Shown: positions 43,358 through 52,211, counted from the first letter of the stretch. The stretch is 55,337 nt of DNA from Mesorhizobium sp. (GCF_004963255.1 NZ_SUGA01000039.1:1-55337); one strand, 5' to 3'. Notes: generated by a model not told the origin, from the sequence alone. Numbers and translations are program-made.

Positions 43358-43390
43358 AGTCCAATGATCCACATAAAAGACCAGCGGCCT
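43358..43390 (-). promoter_or_regulatory. Paired TetR-type operators, DUF4336 promoter
   Basis: AGACCAGCGGCCT (43378-43390) and the weaker AGTCCAATGATCC (43358-43370) have starts 20 bp apart, as at the other three promoters. They lie 32-64 bp upstream of the DUF4336 start. A TTGCAG overlapping the distal copy could be the -35; no clear -10 was found. Confidence 0.65.
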
Positions 43391-43509
43391 GCAACAGGAG
43401 TTCCAGGATGAGCCTGTCGCTTAGCCCCGGCGCGGCGCCTGAAACGGTTCTCGATGGATCAATGATGTCGGTTCACGATATGCCGAAGAGCGCCGTCACC
43501 GCGGCGCAT

Positions 43510-43953
43510 CTATTCAAACCAGTATGCAAGCGTGGTCTGGGCCGTCCAGCCGCTCTTTGCTTGTTCATCTCGTTTTGCCATAAAGCTCGCATATCCTCGC
43601 ACGCGCTCAAGCACTCCCGTTCCAGTGTCAGGAATGATCTCCCATCGGCCGTGTATATAGGCCCGTGCATCCATGAAGCCCGAGGCATCAAGCAGGAAGG
43701 ACCCCTTGCGACCGTCCAAGGTTCCATCGATCCGTTCGTAGCAGATCAAGGTGCCGGAGCCGTCCATTCGCTCCAATCGCACGTGTTTAGCAGTCCCGAT
43801 CGCCTCGAGCCCACCCGTGAAGCGTTCCTCAAGCAACGTCTCCACAACCGACAGCTCGCTGTCAGCCTTTTGATCGATCACGTTGCGATTATATTTGACC
43901 ACCTCGACAACACTCTGAATGGTCTTATGGTCGGCGCTCTTAGGCTGTGACAT
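43510..43953 (-). CDS. DUF3224 domain protein
   Basis: A 147-aa protein of the DUF3224 family, small beta-barrel-like proteins of unknown role. Supporting segments are GTAKHVRLERMDGSGTLICY, ERIDGTLDGRKGSFLL and IIPDTGTGVLERVRG. The start ATG at 43953 follows AAGGA. It lies 38 bp downstream of the CMD-type gene on the same strand, so it should be the second gene of that operator-controlled unit. Confidence 0.85.
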   Translation of the reverse strand: MSQPKSADHKTIQSVVEVVKYNRNVIDQKADSELSVVETLLEERFTGGLEAIGTAKHVRLERMDGSGTLICYERIDGTLDGRKGSFLLDASGFMDARAYIHGRWEIIPDTGTGVLERVRGYASFMAKRDEQAKSGWTAQTTLAYWFE

Positions 43954-43991
43954 TGGGGAATCCTTATAAACCGGAGTTGGATTGGGTTGGC

Positions 43992-44657
43992 TTAAATGCG
44001 CTGAAGGGCTTCAGCTGCTTGCCATGCGCGTGGGAAGGAGAATTCTGAGAGGATTTCGATCATCTCGCTCAATTCCTCCTTGGCCAACCCCACTCTTCTC
44101 GCGATCGCGACGTGCCGGTCAAATGGTGAGCCCAGGGTCCCGCCGACAATGTCGATGGCGAGCATCGCCAAGGCTCTCTCGCGATGGCTCAGGTTTTCGC
44201 GATGCCACAGCTCGGCCGATATGCGCGAGAGCGAATTTGCGAGGCGAGCATTTGCTGAGCGCAGACGGGCCAGTTCTGGTTCGCTGTAGGGAACTTCGCC
44301 GATTGGACCTGGTCGCCTTCGGGCACTACTGTCAGTATCGTAGCCAGCCTTCTGAGCGACTTCGATCATTCGTTCGAATGCCATCGAAGTGATATTAAGC
44401 CCCGCATATGGCGCGATCTGCCGAAGAACCTCCCTGAGATGTTCTACTGACATATCGGCGCCCTTGAGCGCCATTGAGATATGAAGTTCAAATGGCAACC
44501 CGAGTTCGGGGACGCGCACGTCGGCGGCGATCAGCAAAGTCGCCTTCTCTCGCGGATTCAGCTTAGAGTCGGACCATATTGCGCGGCCTGCCTCGATGCC
44601 CATGGCGCCGAAAACCGGATCCAAGCGTGTAACTCTATCTTCTGATGGAAGTGCCAT
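43992..44657 (-). CDS. Carboxymuconolactone decarboxylase family protein, two-domain
   Basis: A 221-aa protein with two CMD-like repeats: LNPREKATLLIAADVRV with GLPFELHISMALKGADMSVE in the first, and LSHRERALAMLAIDIVGGTL with GSPFDRHVAIARRVGLAKEE in the second. No CxxC is present, so AhpD-type peroxidase chemistry is unlikely. The ATG at 44657 follows CGGAG; an open frame extends upstream but crosses the operator region. It is divergent from the TetR gene and likely a direct target. Confidence 0.85.
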   Translation of the reverse strand: MALPSEDRVTRLDPVFGAMGIEAGRAIWSDSKLNPREKATLLIAADVRVPELGLPFELHISMALKGADMSVEHLREVLRQIAPYAGLNITSMAFERMIEVAQKAGYDTDSSARRRPGPIGEVPYSEPELARLRSANARLANSLSRISAELWHRENLSHRERALAMLAIDIVGGTLGSPFDRHVAIARRVGLAKEELSEMIEILSEFSFPRAWQAAEALQRI

Positions 44658-44678
44658 ATCAAGCTCCGAGTGTCGTTC

Positions 44679-44711
44679 AGACCATGAGTTTGATAAACAG
44701 ACTGACGGTCT
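44679..44711 (-). promoter_or_regulatory. Paired TetR-type operators, CMD/DUF3224 promoter
   Basis: AGACTGACGGTCT (44699-44711) and AGACCATGAGTTT (44679-44691) start exactly 20 bp apart, the proximal copy only 22 bp from the CMD start. The distal copy is the better palindrome. They lie on the TetR side of the CMD gene, about 270 bp upstream of the TetR start, so autoregulation by this same pair is uncertain. Confidence 0.7.
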
Positions 44712-44980
44712 TTTCGTTCCGCAATTTTTGGAATCGGCGGTAGCAGCGACGAACCGCAAGCCCCAGGTGTTGGCGCGTTCGAGTTTTTGGCCAAGCAGGC
44801 GAGGCCCGTCGGAATCGGTTGGGACAAACTTTTACGGCGACATTGCTCATTACGGATCAACCGCATATCTGTCCAAATCCAAATGCACCGAAAGATAGCG
44901 ATTGCGTTTCGGTCGGTCGGCTTACATTGGCGGAAAGGGGAGCAGGTCATGGTCACAAATTGCCACTGCCGGAGGTGTCA

Positions 44981-45682
44981 ATGCCCCGGGTAATCAGACA
45001 CCCGGAACTGCGTCGAGCCGAGATTCTCGACGCTGCGTTCAAAATTTTCCTTGAGCGTGGCTATGACAACACCAGCCTCAATGAGGTGATTGAACTGGCC
45101 GGTCTGTCAAAAGGCATGTTCTATCATCACTTCCAGTCCAAGGAAGCGTTGCTGCTAGCTCTTTTTGAAACAGTGACGGAGCAGACTTACCAGGCGCTCG
45201 AGCCCATTCTCAACGAGGCGGGTATCGACCAAAAATCGCGACTTCAGAAAATTCTCGATAAGGGCGCTGAGATCCGCCTTAGCAACGTAGACGTCACGCG
45301 TTCCGTTTTCGGCGCCTTGCTTCGCCCCGAGAGCAAAATGCTATATCAAGGCATTATCGATGCTTGGGCCGATCGCATGCGTCCGGTGCTGGCCGTGATA
45401 ATCGCCGAGGGAGTGAACGAAGGCACCTTCGATACCTTCGATGCCGAAGGCGTAGGCGACCTCATCCTGCAAATGGGGGCAGCTACCAAATACATCCTGG
45501 ATGAAGCCATGGCGGCTCAAACGAGGCGCCGCAGAGATGCGGCTGCCGCCGTGCTTGAGAAGCGGCTCAGGTTTCACGCCCTAACGATAGGTCGCATGCT
45601 GGGCTTGCCTGACGATACGTTTTCGATTGGACAGCCCGACTTCGCAAAAAAACTTGTGAGGGCGCTCAATCCGTTGAAGTAG
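44981..45682 (+). CDS. TetR/AcrR family repressor
   Basis: A 233-aa TetR-type regulator. The N-terminal HTH domain (about residues 10-57) reads RRAEILDAAFKIFLERGYDN, TSLNEVIELAGLSKGMFYHH, FQSKEALL. The C-terminal 170 residues form the ligand and dimer domain. The ATG at 44981 follows GGAGG by 6 bp; the frame is open for 162 bp upstream without family character. It is the only regulator between 40.8 and 46.5 kb and sits amid four promoters sharing one operator, so it is the natural repressor of the set. The likely inducer is a quinone or another electrophile (inference from the target genes). Confidence 0.93.
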   Translation: MPRVIRHPELRRAEILDAAFKIFLERGYDNTSLNEVIELAGLSKGMFYHHFQSKEALLLALFETVTEQTYQALEPILNEAGIDQKSRLQKILDKGAEIRLSNVDVTRSVFGALLRPESKMLYQGIIDAWADRMRPVLAVIIAEGVNEGTFDTFDAEGVGDLILQMGAATKYILDEAMAAQTRRRRDAAAAVLEKRLRFHALTIGRMLGLPDDTFSIGQPDFAKKLVRALNPLK

Positions 45683-45913
45683 GCGTGGCCCAGGAGGATT
45701 GGCTGCGCCGCTGTCGTGTGCTGTTTGCTGGCTGGGGGTCCGCAGCACTACGAACAGCACTGGTCCTTCACGCGAAGAATTTTCAACTACCGAAGCCTGC
45801 TTGATCTGACAGTCGCGTGCGGCCACATGCGAATTGGGAGTAGCACGGTCCAATAGTCGCTCAGGCCTTAGGAGCATCGACAGGCGCAGGTTCAAGCTGC
45901 CGAAGGGCATTCG

Positions 45914-45946
45914 AGACTGATGGTCTTTTTAATAGACCGTAGGTCT
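45914..45946 (+). promoter_or_regulatory. Paired TetR-type operators, MAPEG promoter
   Basis: AGACTGATGGTCT (45914-45926) and AGACCGTAGGTCT (45934-45946) start exactly 20 bp apart. The second is a perfect AGACC-n3-GGTCT palindrome. They lie 78-110 bp upstream of the MAPEG start; TGTTAT (45945-45950) overlaps the proximal copy and could be the -10. Confidence 0.75.
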
Positions 45947-46023
45947 GTTATCGTGCTACCCGACACAACAGCCAGCTCGTTCGGGCCCAGGTCGCTCCGG
46001 GCGTTTGAGCATATCGAGGAACG

Positions 46024-46434
46024 ATGAACATCTATGCCGGCGTTGGGATCGTGACACTGTTGTCAGCCATGATGTGCTTCATGATGGCTGGCGTCGTTTC
46101 ACGCGCGAGGATCAGGTCAGGGTTGGGAGCTCCAACGATGGCAGGCGACCCGGCAACCGAACGCAAGATCAGGGCGCACCTCAATACGGTCGAATGGATG
46201 CCGATTTTCTTGCCATCACTTTGGCTATTCGCCCTCTACTGCAGTGCCGCCTTGGCAGTGGCGATCGGCGCCGTCTGGATCGCGGGGCGTGTCGCTTATT
46301 TCGTGGGATATTCACTCAGTCCGCAGAAGAGGTATCTGGGCTTCGGCATCCAGGCGATCGCCGCGTCAGTTCTGATGTTCGGTGCACTTGCCAAGCTCAT
46401 ATGGCTAGCGCTTTTTGTAGGACCCGCTATTTAG
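46024..46434 (+). CDS. MAPEG family membrane protein
   Basis: A 136-aa membrane protein of the MAPEG superfamily (microsomal glutathione transferase-like), with four hydrophobic segments. The second segment follows the conserved RAHLNTVEWMPIFLPSLWLF, where the Arg, Asn and Glu of the family motif are visible. Bacterial members conjugate glutathione to lipophilic electrophiles or reduce lipid peroxides. AGGA precedes the ATG. The paired operators upstream place it in the TetR regulon. Confidence 0.85.
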   Translation: MNIYAGVGIVTLLSAMMCFMMAGVVSRARIRSGLGAPTMAGDPATERKIRAHLNTVEWMPIFLPSLWLFALYCSAALAVAIGAVWIAGRVAYFVGYSLSPQKRYLGFGIQAIAASVLMFGALAKLIWLALFVGPAI

Positions 46435-47009
46435 CTGGTTTGTCATGGACTGCGGCAGACACAAATGTTCCTACCCGCAATGTCAAACGCTAACGCACAT
46501 TAGCGCCCAGGTGCTGCGGCTGGCGGAGCTCTGGCAGGACAGGAACCTTGAAGTTCGGAATCCGGGAGCCAAGCATCAAACGCTGCCTTGCCGCTCGAAC
46601 CTTGGTCAAGCGGACGGTGAAGCACTTTCCCCCAACCGTTAACCCAAAGGCGGCGGACTGTAGGTTCTCGGCCCCTCATCCAGCCATTAGTGATGGCGGC
46701 TAAGGAGACGATGCTAGTCGGTGGTGTTGGTCAGAGGAGAGAATCGTGCAGACTAATATCCCCGGGCGCGTAGGAATCAGCCTGGTAGCGGGATTAGATT
46801 GCCGCAGTGAATGGTTTGGCGGACCGAGCGTCTTTCGAATTGGGCCATAAACCATTGAATTCGTTGAATTTTTTTTTGTCACTTGTTACGCAGTTTGTTA
46901 CACAGCCGCGAATGACCGGTTTGCGCCCCATATAGGTCGTTAAGTGGATCGTGATGGCGTGCAAAGAGCGGACGTGCCCTAGCTGTTCCCCAAACACGTT
47001 TGTCGCGGC
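46435..47009. other. Intergenic region without a recognisable gene
   Basis: About 575 bp. Short open frames on both strands show no family signal. A T-run of ten near 46869 is followed by GTCACTTGTTACGCAGTTTG, giving a locally AT-rich patch (46840-46905) unlike its surroundings; it may mark an old insertion or a promoter. No hairpin with a T-tail stood out after the MAPEG gene. Confidence 0.35.
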
Positions 47010-47456
47010 TCAGGAACCAAGGCCAAATTTTCGCAGGGTGTCGTTCGAACATGGTTTCACTGCGTAAACCGAGTCTGCGATTGAATAGCTTTCTGTGAAG
47101 TGGCGTGCCTTAGCGTCGTCGCATATGAAGTCTGTGCTACCCGGGACCGCGCAAACGGCATTGCTCTTTCGAATCATAGCGTGTCCGCCGCTTTCCGTTC
47201 CACGCCACACCAAGCAACCGGGGAAGCTTTTCGAAAGTTCGTATGGCAGGCTAGCGCGGGCCGTTTGCGGGGATTCGGTATCGCAAATGCTGAGCGTTTC
47301 ACGTGGCGTGCTTCGGTCTGCGAACATTTCACGGATGACTACGAGCCTGCCCTGCGAGCAGACCCGATTGATGGTTACCACCTGACCGAGGGAATAGATG
47401 AGGGCCCAGCCCCCGATAGCCGCCGCGAAAGCGACAGCCGCTGTACGCCTCAGCAT
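47010..47456 (-). CDS. Hypothetical membrane-anchored or exported protein
   Basis: A 148-aa protein not assigned to any family. It has one N-terminal hydrophobic segment (RTAAVAFAAAIGGWALIYSLG) acting as a signal or anchor, then a roughly 110-residue extracytoplasmic part with at least seven Cys (among them CSQG, SICDTES, CLVWRG, CAVPG, ICDDAK, PCSND), an even spread that suggests disulfides. The ATG at 47456 follows GGGAGGG; an upstream ATG at 47471 is less well placed. It is just after the Sel1-repeat gene on the same strand. Confidence 0.65.
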   Translation of the reverse strand: MLRRTAAVAFAAAIGGWALIYSLGQVVTINRVCSQGRLVVIREMFADRSTPRETLSICDTESPQTARASLPYELSKSFPGCLVWRGTESGGHAMIRKSNAVCAVPGSTDFICDDAKARHFTESYSIADSVYAVKPCSNDTLRKFGLGS

Positions 47457-47493
47457 CAAACCCTCCCTCAACCCATCAAAGAAATGATGGGTG

Positions 47494-48450
47494 TTAAGCC
47501 TTTTTTGGCGGTGGCTCCAACTTGATTAGATTCGCCTTGGCAGTAGGGTCCCCTTGATCGGCAGCCTTGCGGATCAGGGTGAAACCTTGGGCAGTATCCT
47601 GCTTCACGCCATGGCCATCGAGGTATGCTACTCCCAGGCTATTCTCCGCTTTAGCGTACCCTTGATCGGCAGACTTCCGCAGCCAGGCTACGGCCTGCAC
47701 ATAGTCTAAAGGAACCCCTAGCCCCTTGTAATACGAAACCCCAAGGTCGTACTCAGCACCTGCATTCCCCTGGTCCGCCGCCTTCTGGAACCAAGAGACG
47801 GCTTGGGCGTAGTCGAGCGTAACGCCAAGCCCCTCCGCATAGGCCACACCAAGATCATGCTCGGCGAAGACATTCCCTTGCTCTGCGGCTTTGCGATACC
47901 ATGCGATTGCCTCAAGATAGTCCTGGGTGACACCTTGCCCCTTGGCATAAGCCAAACCTAGAAAATATTGGGCAATGGCCGTTCCTTGATCTGCGGCCTT
48001 ACGGAGCCATGCGGCAGATTGTATGTAGTCCTGCGGGACGCCTCTTCCATCTCTGTACAGCAACCCGAGATTGGTTTGAGCGACCGCTAGTCCTTGATCG
48101 GCGGCTTTGCGAAACCAAATTGCAGCTTCGGCAAAGTCCTGCTTCACGCCTAACCCACGGTCATAAATAGAGCCGAGATTGTGCTCTGCCTGGGCATCAC
48201 CTTGGTCCGCCGCTTTGCGGTACCAAGCGGCAGCTTGACCGTAATCCTGTGTGACACCGTGGCCTTCGGCGTAGGCGGTCCCAAGGTTGTCCTCTGCCTC
48301 GGCATCACCGGTGTTAGCCATGACGCTCCACAACTCCACGGCCGTTGCGTAGTCCCCTCTTTTATAGGCCTCTTCCGCCTGCCCGGCATGGACGACCCCG
48401 GCCGCTAGAACGCCAGAAACGAAACAAAGCAACTTTGATAACCTTCGCAT
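47494..48450 (-). CDS. Exported Sel1-repeat protein
   Basis: A 318-aa protein with a signal peptide ending VVHAGQAEE and then seven consecutive Sel1-like repeats of 36 residues (about 50-300). Each matches the pattern A-x2-LG-x2-Y-x3-G-V-x2-D-x3-A-x2-W-x-RKAADQG. Examples are EDNLGTAYAEGHGVTQDY and YDLGVSYYKGLGVPLDY. Such solenoids mediate protein-protein contacts in the periplasm or signalling systems; no enzyme function is expected. GGAGG precedes the ATG at 48450. It lies between two proteins of unknown function on the same strand with short gaps, which may form one operon. Confidence 0.93.
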   Translation of the reverse strand: MRRLSKLLCFVSGVLAAGVVHAGQAEEAYKRGDYATAVELWSVMANTGDAEAEDNLGTAYAEGHGVTQDYGQAAAWYRKAADQGDAQAEHNLGSIYDRGLGVKQDFAEAAIWFRKAADQGLAVAQTNLGLLYRDGRGVPQDYIQSAAWLRKAADQGTAIAQYFLGLAYAKGQGVTQDYLEAIAWYRKAAEQGNVFAEHDLGVAYAEGLGVTLDYAQAVSWFQKAADQGNAGAEYDLGVSYYKGLGVPLDYVQAVAWLRKSADQGYAKAENSLGVAYLDGHGVKQDTAQGFTLIRKAADQGDPTAKANLIKLEPPPKKA

Positions 48451-48463
48451 GGTAGCCTCCGAT

Positions 48464-48892
48464 CTAAGGATTCAACCATTCTTTGATTCCCTGCACTCCG
48501 ATCCGAACCCTTTCGGCAAAGGGTCTCTCATTCAGCTTGGCTCTGATGAATTTCCTCTGTGCACGGGCCATTCGGGTATTAAACGTGGCTAAAAGATAGG
48601 AATCGAAGCCGATCAAAATAATAGCCGGAGCAAAAAGAAGTTTTTCTGATAATAGCAATATATTTGAGAATATGCAAATTATAATTACGGACAAAAAGCA
48701 GTTACATGCTATAAACATGGCAGCTTTCCACATACGGTTTATCGGGAGATATGGTTCCATCCAGGGAATAATTAACGGGTTTCGATCCCAAAACTGATCG
48801 ATAGTAATGGGCCCCTCCGCTGTACCATCGGTCATCGCAACTTCGGCTACAGCCCCAGGAGCAGGGTTATTTGGATTGACCTCATCAGCCAT
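48464..48892 (-). CDS. Hypothetical two-helix membrane protein, AT-rich gene
   Basis: A 142-aa protein with a polar acidic N-terminus and two adjacent hydrophobic segments (AAMFIACNCFLSVIIICIF, then LFAPAIILIGFDSYLLAT), followed by a basic tail (RMARAQRKFIRAKL). No family is recognised. The gene is markedly more AT-rich than its neighbours, especially 48590-48760, which suggests recent acquisition. The ATG at 48892 follows GGAGG. It is 13 bp upstream of the Sel1-repeat gene and likely co-transcribed. Confidence 0.7.
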   Translation of the reverse strand: MADEVNPNNPAPGAVAEVAMTDGTAEGPITIDQFWDRNPLIIPWMEPYLPINRMWKAAMFIACNCFLSVIIICIFSNILLLSEKLLFAPAIILIGFDSYLLATFNTRMARAQRKFIRAKLNERPFAERVRIGVQGIKEWLNP

Positions 48893-49352
48893 TCCTTCCT
48901 CCATCTCTCGTGGTTAGAAGGAATTTGCTGCGCCTACTTGAAGTCAATCCAAGATGGAGATCAATTTTGTGTTAGGCGACCACATCGCAGTGTGGCCAAT
49001 TGATCCGCAAGCAAGCGTGATCAGGGTTCGAAAGTCGCTCTGCCGCTGAAATCTATATGATTTTGGCCCAATTGTTGGACGGCGATGACGGGGTCGGTAG
49101 CTGAACGTCGGCTTGCTACATATCCTGACCGAAAGCCGACTATCCGGAAACGGCTCCCTTGCGGACATTGCGCCTTCGGTGTGGCGTCACTCTGGCCGAC
49201 GTTGACTTCTGAGAGGTTCCGGTTCGGTGCTGCTGCCATGCTTGCGTTTCGACCGACGTTTAGCGCTCTGATATGAAAAGCAGCCCCAAAACCGTGTGAC
49301 GCCAGAAGACCCCTCCAACTGCCCAGGGATCTTGATCCAGCGACGTGATAGT
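48893..49352. other. Intergenic region without a recognisable gene
   Basis: About 460 bp. A minus-strand frame at 49021-49239 reads ASRRSATDPVIAVQQLGQNH and has coding-like composition, but no ribosome site or family supports it. The promoter of the small-protein operon must lie in the first 100 bp. Confidence 0.35.
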
Positions 49353-50273
49353 TTAGCGCTTTGCGAATTGGTCTTGTGCCACTAAAGCGGCGCCTATTGC
49401 GCCGGCTTCATCGCCAAGGCGTGCAACATGTATTGCCGACGCCACAGCGAACGCTGGAGTTCTCTCAATGGCCCTGTGCAGCTTCTCCTCGAAGAGGTGA
49501 AGATAAGCGGCAGCGCTGCCGCCAAGCACGGTGACGCTCGGCAAATAATGCGTGTGGAGAATCGACAGACCTCGCCCCACGAGGCTTCCGTAAGTATCGA
49601 ATGCTTCCCGTATGAAGGGATTCCGGCCCACCGATGCGGCTGCAAGAGGGATCACTTCTTTGGCCGGCACGTCGGATGGTAGATGCTGTCGGAGCATGGC
49701 CTGGAGTGCCGAGCGGGATGCTACCTGCTCCCAGCAACCTTCGGCGCCGCAATAGCATCGGCCGATGCCGCTCACGATGGGGATATGTCCTGTTTCGGGA
49801 TGCATTCCGTTCGGCCCACGGAATGGTTCGCCGTTGACGAGAAACGCCGCGCCGATGCCGGTGCCCAGCGTCACCATGAGCATGCGCGAAGCGCCTTCGC
49901 CAGCCCCGAGCCGATGCTCCCCAATGGCGGCAACCACAGCATCATTTTCGATGATTACCGGGACTTTGAGTCGGGTCTCCACTTCAGCGACCAGCCTGAT
50001 CTCCGAGAATTTGGGCAGGGTGTCGAAGTTATGGATCACTCCGGCGCCGCGGTCGACGGGTCCGGTCGCGCCGATTCCAATACCGGCCAAGGTGTCCCCA
50101 AGAGGCACGAGACGATGGATCGTGCCGACCAATCGCTCCAGCCTCGTCTCGCGGCTTCCCGCACCGAGTTCTGCGGTCTTCAGAACGCTCGTCCTAATGA
50201 CGCCCTGTGGCCCCCTGGCGACGAACCGACTCCCTGTTCCGCCAAGGTCGACACCTACGAAAACGTCTCTCAC
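49353..50273 (-). CDS. ROK family sugar kinase
   Basis: A ROK-type kinase of 306 aa that phosphorylates a hexose or amino sugar. The ATP site opens with VFVGVDLGGTGSRFVARG; the catalytic Asp region reads PVIIENDAVVAAIGEHR; the Zn-binding loop is complete as CYCGAEGCWEQ, preceded by PETGHIPI. The gene overlaps the truncated SIS gene by 4 bp (ATGA) on the same strand. Kinase plus SIS isomerase/deaminase is a usual pair for amino-sugar breakdown, now disrupted by the insertion element. Confidence 0.93.
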   Translation of the reverse strand: MRDVFVGVDLGGTGSRFVARGPQGVIRTSVLKTAELGAGSRETRLERLVGTIHRLVPLGDTLAGIGIGATGPVDRGAGVIHNFDTLPKFSEIRLVAEVETRLKVPVIIENDAVVAAIGEHRLGAGEGASRMLMVTLGTGIGAAFLVNGEPFRGPNGMHPETGHIPIVSGIGRCYCGAEGCWEQVASRSALQAMLRQHLPSDVPAKEVIPLAAASVGRNPFIREAFDTYGSLVGRGLSILHTHYLPSVTVLGGSAAAYLHLFEEKLHRAIERTPAFAVASAIHVARLGDEAGAIGAALVAQDQFAKR

Positions 50274-50905
50274 AGCAGCGCCGTGATCTTCTGGCCGTAA
50301 CGGAATTCCCCCGGCACGAAGCCGGCTTGCCGGGCCAGACTGACGCTGAGATGCTGCACGGCGATCATGGCATGCGCCATACGGCTGCAGACCGGATGTG
50401 GCGGCACGGCGATCTGTTCCGCTCCGTCGTAGCGGCGCGGTGCGATCGCGACGACCGTGCTGCCGGTCCTGGATAGATCCTGCGCGAGTTGACGAAGGGT
50501 CAGGTCCTCTTCCGTGCCCGATCCGAAGAGGAATGCGGTGAGCCCGGGGCCCGCCAGTTCCAGCGGCCCGTGTCGGAAGGCGCCGCCGATATACCCTTCG
50601 GCGGCGACCTTGGAGGCTTCCTTGAGAATCAGTGCGCCAGTAAGCGCGGTCGCGGCGTCAGGCCCTGAGCCGATCAAGGCGAACCGCGGATTTGGAGCAG
50701 CCAGTGCGCGCTCCGAGACCAGGGACACGATCCGTGGCGGCGCCTCGATCGCACCCTGCAAATCGCCCGCCAGAACCTGGATTTCGTTGACTGCCGCCTC
50801 ATCCGCGCGACCTTGCACATGGGCGCAAACCCTGTGTATCGCGGCCAGTGTGTTGAGGTAGCTTTTGCTGCTCACGGTCGCCTCCTTGCCACTATGGAGC
50901 TTTAG
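50270..50905 (-). pseudogene. SIS-domain sugar isomerase/deaminase, 5' part missing
   Basis: The C-terminal two-thirds of a double-SIS protein of the GlmS/AgaS type. The end of the first domain is visible as GKEATVSSKSYLNTLAAIHR and the second domain is complete (FALIGSGPDAATALTGALIL, KEASKVAAEGYIGGAFRHGP). Full-length members have about 340-380 aa; about 205 remain. Coding resemblance ends at the left end of the IS. A GTG at 50873 behind AAGGAGG could still start a 201-aa product, but it would lack the first SIS domain. The sequence beyond the right IS end does not carry the missing part, so more than a simple insertion occurred. Confidence 0.8.
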
Positions 50906-52211
50906 CAGGCTGCGGAAAAACTCTTTCGTCTGGGGCCAGTCCGTGATTCGATTCCGCCGGAGAGATTGGAGGATGAGATGCGCGGTGGAGATGATGGGAC
51001 GGAAGGGCTTTTTTCCTATGTGAGCTGCGAGGCTCGGGTTCCATCGGATCATCCGCTTCGAGCCATCCGGGCAATAGCCGACGAGGCGCTTGAAGTGTTG
51101 TCGTCGGATTTTGAGGGACTTTATTCGAAGGTTGGTCGTCCCTCGATCGCGCCGGAGAAGCTGCTTCGGGCTTTGCTGCTGCAGGCATTTTACTCGATCC
51201 GGTCGGAACGGCAGTTGATGGAGCAGTTAGGCTATAACCTGCTGTTGCGCTGGTTCGTCGGCCTGTCGATGGATGCCGAGATCTGGGACGCCACGGTTTT
51301 CACCAAGAACCGGGAGAGGCTTCTATCGGGCGATGTGGCAAGCAAGTTCCTGGCCGCGGTGGTGGCGCAGGCGCGCAGGCGTAATCTGCTGTCGGATGAG
51401 CACTTCTCAGTGGATGGGACACTGATCGAGGCGTGGGCTTCGATCAAGAGCTTCCGTCCCAAGGACGGTAGTGGCGAACCACCTAGCCCGGGTCGCAATG
51501 GGGAGCGCGACTTTCACGGCGAGAAGCGTTCCAACAAGACACATGCTTCCACGACCGATCCCGATGCCAAGCTGTACCGCAAGGCCACCGGCCAACCCTC
51601 GCGCATCGCTTTCATGGGTCATGTCCTGATGGAGAACCGCAACGGTTTGGTGATCGGCGCGACGCTGACGCCGGCGACCGGGACAGCCGAGCGGGAAGCG
51701 GCACTGGCGTTGGTGGATCGATTGGGCGCCAAGCGGCGGATCACGCTCGGCGCGGACAAGGCCTACGACGCGCGCGAGTTTGTCGCCGCCTGCGCAAGCG
51801 CAAGGTCACCCCGCACATCGCCAAGCATGAGCATGTCGACAAGAACGGCATCCTGCGTCGAAGCGCTCTCGATGCGCGCACGACGAGGCATCCCGGCTAT
51901 GCCGTCAGCCTGCGCATTCGTAAGCGGATCGAAGAGGTCTTCGGCTGGATCAAGACCATCGCAAGCCTTCGCAAAACACGCCATCGAGGGACCGAGAAGG
52001 TGGATTGGCGTTCGCCCTGACCGTCGCCGCCTACAACCTGGTCCGGCTGCCAAAGCTGATGGCCACGGCCTAAATGCGCCCGCAATCCACCTCAAACCGG
52101 CCGATCGCGGCAAAACCGGCCGAAAGAGCCGCTAAAATGACCCTCGCATAAGCCGATCTCACATCAACCAAACGCAAAACGGCCCCACGGCTTCGGTTTT
52201 TCCGCAGCCTG
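50906..52211 (+). mobile_element. IS5-like insertion sequence, complete ends
   Basis: A 1306-bp insertion sequence. Both ends carry the identical 16-bp inverted repeat CAGGCTGCGGAAAAAC (left from 50906, right reading back from 52211). It is flanked by the 4-bp direct repeat TTAG (50902-50905 and 52212-52215), matching the YTAR target preference of many IS5-family members. It holds one transposase gene, which is frameshifted. Intact ends with a matching duplication indicate insertion in place with no later deletion at the ends. Confidence 0.92.
50978..52073 (+). pseudogene. IS5-family transposase, frameshifted
   Basis: A DDE transposase of about 360 residues if repaired. The N-terminal part is intact: GLFSYVSCEARVPSDHPLRA, RSERQLMEQLGYNLLLRWFV, the first catalytic Asp in HFSVDGTLIEAWAS, and the second in LGADKAYDAREFVAA. 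There, near 51790, a one-base loss shifts the frame; the continuation RKRKVTPHIAKHEHVDKNG, EEVFGWIKTIAS (with the last catalytic Glu) lies in another frame. A second shift near 52007 precedes FALTVAAYNLVRLPKLMATA. The element therefore cannot transpose by itself. Confidence 0.9.

Noticed and set aside
49021..49239. Possible 72-aa protein
   Set aside because: No ribosome site or recognised family; kept as intergenic.
50270..50873. Intact half-size SIS protein starting at GTG 50873
   Set aside because: The start is plausible, but similarity to double-SIS proteins continues upstream to the IS end, so truncation is the simpler reading.
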